From Pseudomonas sp. MRSN 12121 (GTDB lineage: Bacteria > Pseudomonadota > Gammaproteobacteria > Pseudomonadales > Pseudomonadaceae): 64,000 nucleotides of DNA. The notes beneath the pieces were generated by a model that was not told the origin of the DNA, did not search any database, and worked only from the letters and a program-made list of their open reading frames with translations. Numbering within the stretch: the stretch's first letter is position 1; the number at the start of each line of letters is the position of its first letter. Shown piece by piece: positions 56,297 through 64,000 of this stretch. The stretch is from NCBI RefSeq assembly GCF_000931465.1, contig NZ_CP010892.1, forward strand, positions 2,689,388 to 2,753,387. Reading direction: 5' to 3'. Made by a program: the position numbers and the translations under genes.

Positions 56297-56336
56297 GGAA
56301 GGGCGCCAACCTTCACCGTATTGAGCAAGGTGCAGC

Positions 56337-59344
<3,008 letters not shown>

Positions 59345-59358
59345 CGTTGGCCAAATCC

Positions 59359-59459
59359 GTAGGAGCGAGGCTTGCCCGCGATAACCGTTAACGATGACGC
59401 GTATTGCCTGACGCAACGCAGCGTCCTCGAGTGCATCGCGGGCAAGCCTCGCTCCTACG
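59359..59459. repeat. REP pair, family B, inside the iol cluster
   Basis: GTAGGAGCGAGGCTTGCCCG at 59359 and the inverse CGGGCAAGCCTCGCTCCTAC at 59439, between iolG and the interrupted oxidoreductase gene. Confidence 0.85.
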
Positions 59460-59497
59460 GGGACGAGATCGCAGGTTCTATATAAGGAGGCTGTTTG

Positions 59498-60544
59498 ATG
59501 CGAATCGGATTGGTGGGCTACGGCCATGGCGGCCGGCATTTTCATGCGCCCTTGATCGCCAGCCTGCCCGGCGCGACTTTTGTCGGGGTGGTCACCCTGT
59601 CGGCCGAGCGCCGGCGCTTGCTGGCGGCGGAGCACCCCGGGGTGCCGGCCTTCGACAGCCTGGCGCAACTGGTCGCGGCCGGGGTCGACGGGCTGGTGAT
59701 TTCCACCCCGCTGTAAGGCCGCGAAGCGCTGGTGCTGGAAGCCATCGAGCGCGGTATCCCGGTGGTCAGCGACAAGCCCTTCGCCAGCGACGCCAAGCAG
59801 GCGCAGGCGCTGATCGACGCGGCCGCGGCCCGCCAGGTGCCGCTGAGCGTGTACATGAACCGGCGCTGGGATTCGGACTTCCTCACCCTGCGCAAGCTGA
59901 TCGAGGCCGGCGCCCTGGGCCGCGTCAGCCGTTTCGAGTCGCGGGTCGAGCGCTATGCGCCCGAGGCGGTGGGCAATACCAGCGGCGGCGGTTTCCTGCG
60001 GGACCTGGGCTGCCACCTGGTGGACCAGGCCTTGCTGCTGTTCGGTCCGGTCACGCGGGTGTATGCCGAACTGCAGTACGCCGCCCAGGCGCCGACCTGT
60101 GACTACGGTTTTTTCCTTTCCTTGAGCCATGCCGGCGGGGTGGTTTCGCATGTGTCCGGCAGTTGTCTGCAGAACTGCCAGGGGCCGCGCCTGCGGGTCA
60201 GCGGTTCGGCGGGCTGCTACACGGTCGAGGGCCTGGACGGCCAGGAGCAGGCGCTGGTCGCCGGCCTGTCGCCGCACACCGAGGGCGAGCGCTGGGGCGT
60301 CGAGGAACACCGGCGCTGGGGCTGGTTCGAGCAGGGCGAAGTGCGCGAGCGGGTGGCTTCCGAGCGCGGCGACTGGTTGCAGTTCTATCGACAGTGGCAG
60401 GCGGTGCTGCGAGGGCAGGGACCGCTGCCGGTGGCGCCGGCCGATGCCCTGGCGACCACCCGGGTGCTGGACGCCGCGCGCCTGAGCTGGGAGCAGCGGC
60501 GGGTGGTGGAAATGCCCGTGTTTACGGGCCCGGAATCGATTTAG
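59498..60544 (+). pseudogene. Gfo/Idh/MocA oxidoreductase gene interrupted by one nonsense codon
   Basis: ATG 59498 has an ideal AAGGAGG site. The first 72 codons give MRIGLVGYGHGGRHFHAPLI...GVDGLVISTPL (in part), then TAA at 59714-59716. The same frame continues without shift as GREALVLEAIERGIPVVSDKPFASDA and on to 60544. A single CAA-to-TAA change would explain it. The downstream part keeps the catalytic-type DKPFA Lys and C-terminal domain, so decay is recent, or the base is a sequencing error. The intact product would be a 348 aa dehydrogenase for an inositol isomer or related polyol. Confidence 0.8.
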
Positions 60545-60584
60545 AATAAAATTCTAAAATGAGTTGATATAGAAATTATTTTCC
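60540..60584. promoter_or_regulatory. Paired IolR-like operators before the inositol ABC transporter
   Basis: TTTAGAATAAAATTCTAAA (60540-60558) is a perfect palindrome, and AGAAATTATTTTCC lies at 60571-60584 (AGAA-N6-TTCC). Their centres are about 29 bp apart, as before iolC. The first overlaps the stop codon of the interrupted gene. Confidence 0.6.
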
Positions 60585-60697
60585 AATAAAGTCATTTCCA
60601 GGTTGCCGACCAGCAGGGTCGCGCCGACTCCGAAGCCCCCTCAGGGCCATCCGGAGGCGAGCGCCACCCGCCGACAAAAACAAAACAGGTGCCGTCG

Positions 60698-60877
60698 ATG
60701 AAAACCTTTCGTTCTGTCCCGTTCCAACCCGCGCTGGCGTCCCGCCAGTCGCCCGCTCGCCAGGCCTCGCGGCCGGCGTCCTTCTTCCAGTCCCTGGTCC
60801 GTCTGCTGTGCGTCGAGCGCCGGGGGACGCTGGTGTGCTGCATGCCCGGCGCGCCGATCGTGCGCCTGCCTCACTGA
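60698..60877 (+). CDS. Possible small basic protein (59 aa), uncertain
   Basis: The frame encodes a basic peptide (MKTFRSVPFQPALASRQSPAR...) with three Cys (LLCVERRG, LVCCMPG). There is only a weak ribosome site (CAGGTGCC). It lies in the leader between the operator pair and the transporter genes and might be spurious or a leader peptide. The rest of the 387 bp gap is promoter and leader. Confidence 0.3.
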   Translation: MKTFRSVPFQPALASRQSPARQASRPASFFQSLVRLLCVERRGTLVCCMPGAPIVRLPH

Positions 60878-60931
60878 GTGGTTTCTGCGCCTTATCCATA
60901 AAACCTACAAGAATGTGGAGAAAGACCTTTC

Positions 60932-61858
60932 ATGAAAACCAAGACCCGTTTCGCCACGCTGGCCCTGTTCCTGCTGCTGGGCAGCGGCACGGCGCTCGCC
61001 GACCTGAGGATCGGCGTGAGCATGTCGCAGTTCGACGACACCTGGCTGACCTACCTGCGTGAATCCATGGACCGCAAGGCCAAGTCCCTGCCGGACGGCG
61101 TCACCCTGCAGTTCGAGGACGCCCGCGCCGATGTGGTCAAGCAGTTGAGCCAGGTGGAGAGCTTCATCAGCCAGAAGGTCGACGCCATCGTGGTCAACCC
61201 GGTGGACACCGCGGCCACCCGCAAGATCACCGAGGCGGCGGTCAAGGCCGGGATTCCGCTGGTCTACGTCAACCGCCGCCCGGACGACCTGAACCTGCCC
61301 CAGGGCGTGGTCACCGTGGCCTCCAACGACCTGGAGGCCGGGCAGATGCAGATGCAGTACCTGGCCGACAAGCTGGGCGGCAAGGGTGAGATCGTGATCC
61401 TGCTGGGCGACCTGGCGAACAACTCCACCACCAACCGCACCAAGGGCGTCAAGGAAGTGCTGGCCAAGTACCCGGGGATCAAGGTCGAGCAGGAGCAGAC
61501 CGGCATCTGGCTGCGGGACAAGGCCATGACCCTGGTCAACGACTGGCTGACCCAGGGCCGCCAGTTCAACGCGGTGGTGTCCAACAACGACGAGATGGCC
61601 ATCGGCGCCGCCATGGCCCTGAAACAGGCCGGGGTGGAAAAGGGCAGCGTGCTGATCGCCGGTGTCGACGGCACCCCCGACGGCCTGCGCGCGGTGCAGA
61701 AGGGCGAGCTGGCGGTCTCGGTGTTCCAGGACGCCAAGGGCCAGGCCGACGGCTCGATCGAGACCGCAGTGAAGATGGTCAAGAAGGAGCCGGTGGAACA
61801 GGCGGTGTGGGTGCCTTACCGGCTGATCACCCCGGAAAACGTCGCCCAGTTCAAATAG
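60932..61858 (+). CDS. Sugar/inositol ABC transporter substrate-binding protein
   Basis: 308 aa periplasmic binding protein, ribose-binding (PBP1) type. Signal [23 protein letters not shown]. Mature start [19 protein letters not shown], then [35 protein letters not shown] and [16 protein letters not shown] follows GGAGAAAG. Context next to iol genes indicates myo-inositol. First of at least three transporter genes. Confidence 0.92.
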   Translation: MKTKTRFATLALFLLLGSGTALADLRIGVSMSQFDDTWLTYLRESMDRKAKSLPDGVTLQFEDARADVVKQLSQVESFISQKVDAIVVNPVDTAATRKITEAAVKAGIPLVYVNRRPDDLNLPQGVVTVASNDLEAGQMQMQYLADKLGGKGEIVILLGDLANNSTTNRTKGVKEVLAKYPGIKVEQEQTGIWLRDKAMTLVNDWLTQGRQFNAVVSNNDEMAIGAAMALKQAGVEKGSVLIAGVDGTPDGLRAVQKGELAVSVFQDAKGQADGSIETAVKMVKKEPVEQAVWVPYRLITPENVAQFK

Positions 61859-61935
61859 CCCGGCGCCACCGATCCGTCTTCCCAATCACAAGCCGTCCGG
61901 GCAGCCCGGTTGCCCGGCGGATGGAGTACCCGACC

Positions 61936-63513
61936 ATGTTCGTTTCAGCGTCTGCTTCGAAGATCCCGCGGGCGGCTGCCCAGCCCGCCGCCCCGTCCGC
62001 CCAGCCTGTGTCCGGGCAGCCCTACCTGTTGGAAGTCATCAACGTCAGCAAGGGCTTTCCGGGTGTCGTCGCCCTGTCCGATGTGCAGCTGCGGGTGCGC
62101 CCCGGCACGGTGCTGGCGCTGATGGGGGAGAACGGCGCGGGCAAGTCGACCCTGATGAAGATCATCGCCGGGATCTACCAGCCGGACGCCGGCGAGCTGC
62201 GGCTCAAGGGCCGGCGGGTGAACTTCGAGACACCGCTGGCGGCGCTGCAGGCGGGGATCGCGATGATCCACCAGGAACTCAACCTGATGCCGCACATGAG
62301 CATCGCCGAGAACATCTGGATCGGCCGCGAGCAGCTCAACGGCCTGCACATGATCGATCATCGCGAGATGCATCGCTGCACCGCGCAACTGCTGGAGCGC
62401 CTGCGCATCGACCTCGACCCCGAGGAGCAGGTGGGCAACCTGAGCATCGCCGAGCGGCAGATGGTCGAGATCGCCAAGGCGGTGTCCTACGATTCCGACA
62501 TCCTGATCATGGACGAACCGACCTCGGCCATTACCGACAAGGAAGTGGCGCACCTGTTCTCGATCATCGCCGACCTCAAGGCCCAGGGTAAGGGCATCAT
62601 CTATATCACTCACAAGATGAACGAAGTGTTCGCCATCGCCGACGAGGTGGCGGTGTTCCGCGACGGCGCCTATATCGGCCTGCAGCGCGCCGACAGCCTG
62701 GATGGCGACAGCCTGATCTCGATGATGGTCGGTCGCGAGCTGAGCCAGCTGTTCCCGGTGCGCGAGAAGCCCATCGGCGAGCTGTTGCTGTCGGTGCGCG
62801 ACCTGCGCCTGGACGGGGTGTTTTCCGGGGTGTCGTTCGACCTGCACGCCGGGGAGATCCTCGGCATCGCCGGGCTGATGGGTTCGGGCCGCACCAACAT
62901 CGCCGAGACGATTTTCGGCATCACCCCCAGCGACGGCGGCGAGATTCGCCTCGACGGCCAGCCGCTGCGCATCGGCGACCCGCACACGGCCATCGACAAG
63001 GGCTTCGCCCTGCTGACCGAGGACCGCAAGCTCAGCGGCCTGTTCCCGTGCCTGTCGGTCCTGGAAAACATGGAGATGGCGGTGCTGCCGCACTACGCCG
63101 GCAACGGTTTCATCCAGCAGAAGGCCCTGCGCGCCCTGTGCGAGGACATGTGCCGGAAGCTGCGGGTCAAGACCCCGTCCCTGGAGCAGTGCATCGACAC
63201 CCTGTCCGGCGGCAACCAGCAGAAGGCGCTGCTGGCGCGCTGGCTGATGACCAACCCGCGGGTGCTGATCCTCGACGAGCCGACCCGCGGCATCGACGTC
63301 GGCGCCAAGGCCGAGATCTACCGACTGATCGCCTACCTCGCCGGCGAGGGCATGGCGGTGATCATGATTTCCTCGGAGCTGCCGGAGGTGCTGGGCATGA
63401 GCGACCGGGTGATGGTCATGCACGAGGGCGAGCTGATGGGCACCCTCGACCGCGACGAGGCGACCCAGGAACGGGTGATGCAACTGGCTTCCGGCATGGC
63501 GCTGGTTCACTAA
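61936..63513 (+). CDS. Sugar/inositol ABC transporter ATP-binding protein (double ABC domain)
   Basis: 525 aa with two ABC modules as in RbsA. First: Walker [10 protein letters not shown], signature LSIAERQM, Walker [11 protein letters not shown]. Second: degenerate nucleotide loop GLMGSGRTN and intact LSGGNQQK with [11 protein letters not shown] 25 residue Ala/Pro-rich leader precedes the first domain. ATG 61936 has a TGGAG site; ATG 61921, five codons earlier, is possible. Confidence 0.92.
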   Translation: MFVSASASKIPRAAAQPAAPSAQPVSGQPYLLEVINVSKGFPGVVALSDVQLRVRPGTVLALMGENGAGKSTLMKIIAGIYQPDAGELRLKGRRVNFETPLAALQAGIAMIHQELNLMPHMSIAENIWIGREQLNGLHMIDHREMHRCTAQLLERLRIDLDPEEQVGNLSIAERQMVEIAKAVSYDSDILIMDEPTSAITDKEVAHLFSIIADLKAQGKGIIYITHKMNEVFAIADEVAVFRDGAYIGLQRADSLDGDSLISMMVGRELSQLFPVREKPIGELLLSVRDLRLDGVFSGVSFDLHAGEILGIAGLMGSGRTNIAETIFGITPSDGGEIRLDGQPLRIGDPHTAIDKGFALLTEDRKLSGLFPCLSVLENMEMAVLPHYAGNGFIQQKALRALCEDMCRKLRVKTPSLEQCIDTLSGGNQQKALLARWLMTNPRVLILDEPTRGIDVGAKAEIYRLIAYLAGEGMAVIMISSELPEVLGMSDRVMVMHEGELMGTLDRDEATQERVMQLASGMALVH

Positions 63514-63576
63514 ACGGATCAAGGCCGTCGGCGGGACCTGCCTGCCGCGGGCCATACAAGAAGAAGGTGAAGGGCT

Positions 63577-64000
63577 ATGAACGCGATACTGGAAAACAAA
63601 CCCACGGCGGCACCGGCCAGAACGCGCCGGCGCCTGCCCACCGAGCTGAGCATCTTCCTGGTGCTGATCGGCATCGGGCTGGTGTTCGAACTGTTCGGCT
63701 GGATCGTGCGTGACCAGAGTTTCCTGCTCAACTCCCAGCGCCTGGTGCTGATGATCCTCCAGGTGTCGATCATCGGCCTGCTGGCCATCGGCGTGACCCA
63801 GGTGATCATCACCACCGGCATCGACCTGTCGTCCGGCTCGGTGCTGGCGCTGTCGGCGATGATCGCCGCCAGCCTGGCGCAGACCTCGGACTTCACCCGC
63901 GCGGTGTTCCCATCGCTGACCGACCTGCCGGTGTGGATCCCGGTGCTGGCCGGGCTCGGCGTCGGGCTGCTGGCCGGGGCGATCAACGGCAGCATCATTG
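63577..64000 (+). CDS. Sugar/inositol ABC transporter permease (5' part, runs off the window)
   Basis: The first 141 codons of an RbsC-type permease. After a basic N-terminus (TAAPARTRRRLPTELS) come membrane segments IFLVLIGIGLVFELFG and LMILQVSIIGLLAIGVTQV, then the family motif TGIDLSSGSVLALSAMIAAS. ATG 63577 follows AAGGTGAAGGG. About 200 residues remain beyond base 64000. Confidence 0.9.
   Translation, partial: MNAILENKPTAAPARTRRRLPTELSIFLVLIGIGLVFELFGWIVRDQSFLLNSQRLVLMILQVSIIGLLAIGVTQVIITTGIDLSSGSVLALSAMIAASLAQTSDFTRAVFPSLTDLPVWIPVLAGLGVGLLAGAINGSII

Noticed and set aside
60576..60899. Minus-strand open frames in the transporter leader
   Set aside because: They cross the operator pair and have no ribosome site or recognisable sequence.

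Overview
The window looks like chromosome of an HCN-producing fluorescent Pseudomonas (P. protegens / P. chlororaphis / P. fluorescens-complex type). The species is inferred. The support is a complete hcnABC operon with ANR- and Rsm-type control signals, high GC in most genes, dense Pseudomonas-type REP/REPIN repeats between genes, and Pseudomonas-type pyrimidine-degradation, FisR sulfide and iol gene sets. No rRNA, tRNA, CRISPR array, integrase or transposase was recognised.

Layout. 1-6.3 kb: reductive pyrimidine catabolism (preT fragment, dihydropyrimidinase, NCS1 nucleobase transporter, N-carbamoyl amidohydrolase). 6.3-11.6 kb: a sulfonate-type binding protein, a fused betaine-type ABC ATPase-permease, its binding protein and MsrA. 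11.6-13.5 kb: a gene-free 1.9 kb repeat block with about 0.3 kb inverted ends around a 4 x 271 bp REPIN array. 13.5-19.4 kb: an RND efflux operon. 19.5-21.5 kb: a lipoprotein, then an ECF41 sigma factor with its AhpD-like partner and a matching promoter. 21.9-27.3 kb: an accessory island with two candidate defence modules, (a) MazG-like pyrophosphohydrolase + PD-(D/E)XK/helicase (DUF2075) + HNH nuclease and (b) an AT-rich pair made of an EVE/Mrr-N-like protein and a membrane protein. 27.5-30.7 kb: a small Pseudomonas protein with a structured upstream region, two related secreted proteins, and a GNAT acetyltransferase. 30.7-33 kb: an orphan Tle1-type lipase effector with a DUF2931 lipoprotein, its likely immunity partner.

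33-37.7 kb: a sulfide-oxidation module (persulfide dioxygenase, sulfide:quinone oxidoreductase, TauE-like exporter) divergent from the sigma-54 activator FisR, with phased TGGCAG repeats and a sigma-54-like promoter between them. 37.8-38.6 kb: a five-copy 161 bp REPIN array. 38.7-43.6 kb: a PAS-LuxR regulator, CsbD-like and DUF1652 proteins, a two-component pair and a Cys-rich secreted protein. 43.7-46.8 kb: hcnABC. 46.9-48.6 kb: a GST and a decayed S-type pyocin gene whose immunity gene is intact. 48.6-64 kb: the myo-inositol catabolic and uptake cluster (RpiR-type regulator, iolC-iolE-iolB-iolA-iolI-iolD-iolG, a nonsense-interrupted oxidoreductase gene, and a sugar ABC transporter running off the right edge). 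Paired GGAA-N6-TTCC-like sites lie before iolC and before the transporter, suggesting one regulator for uptake and breakdown.

The strongest leads for something undescribed are the AT-rich sensor/membrane pair (25.4-27.3 kb), the MazG/nuclease-helicase/HNH operon (21.9-25.1 kb), the inverted-end repeat block (11.6-13.5 kb) and the structured element at 27.9 kb.
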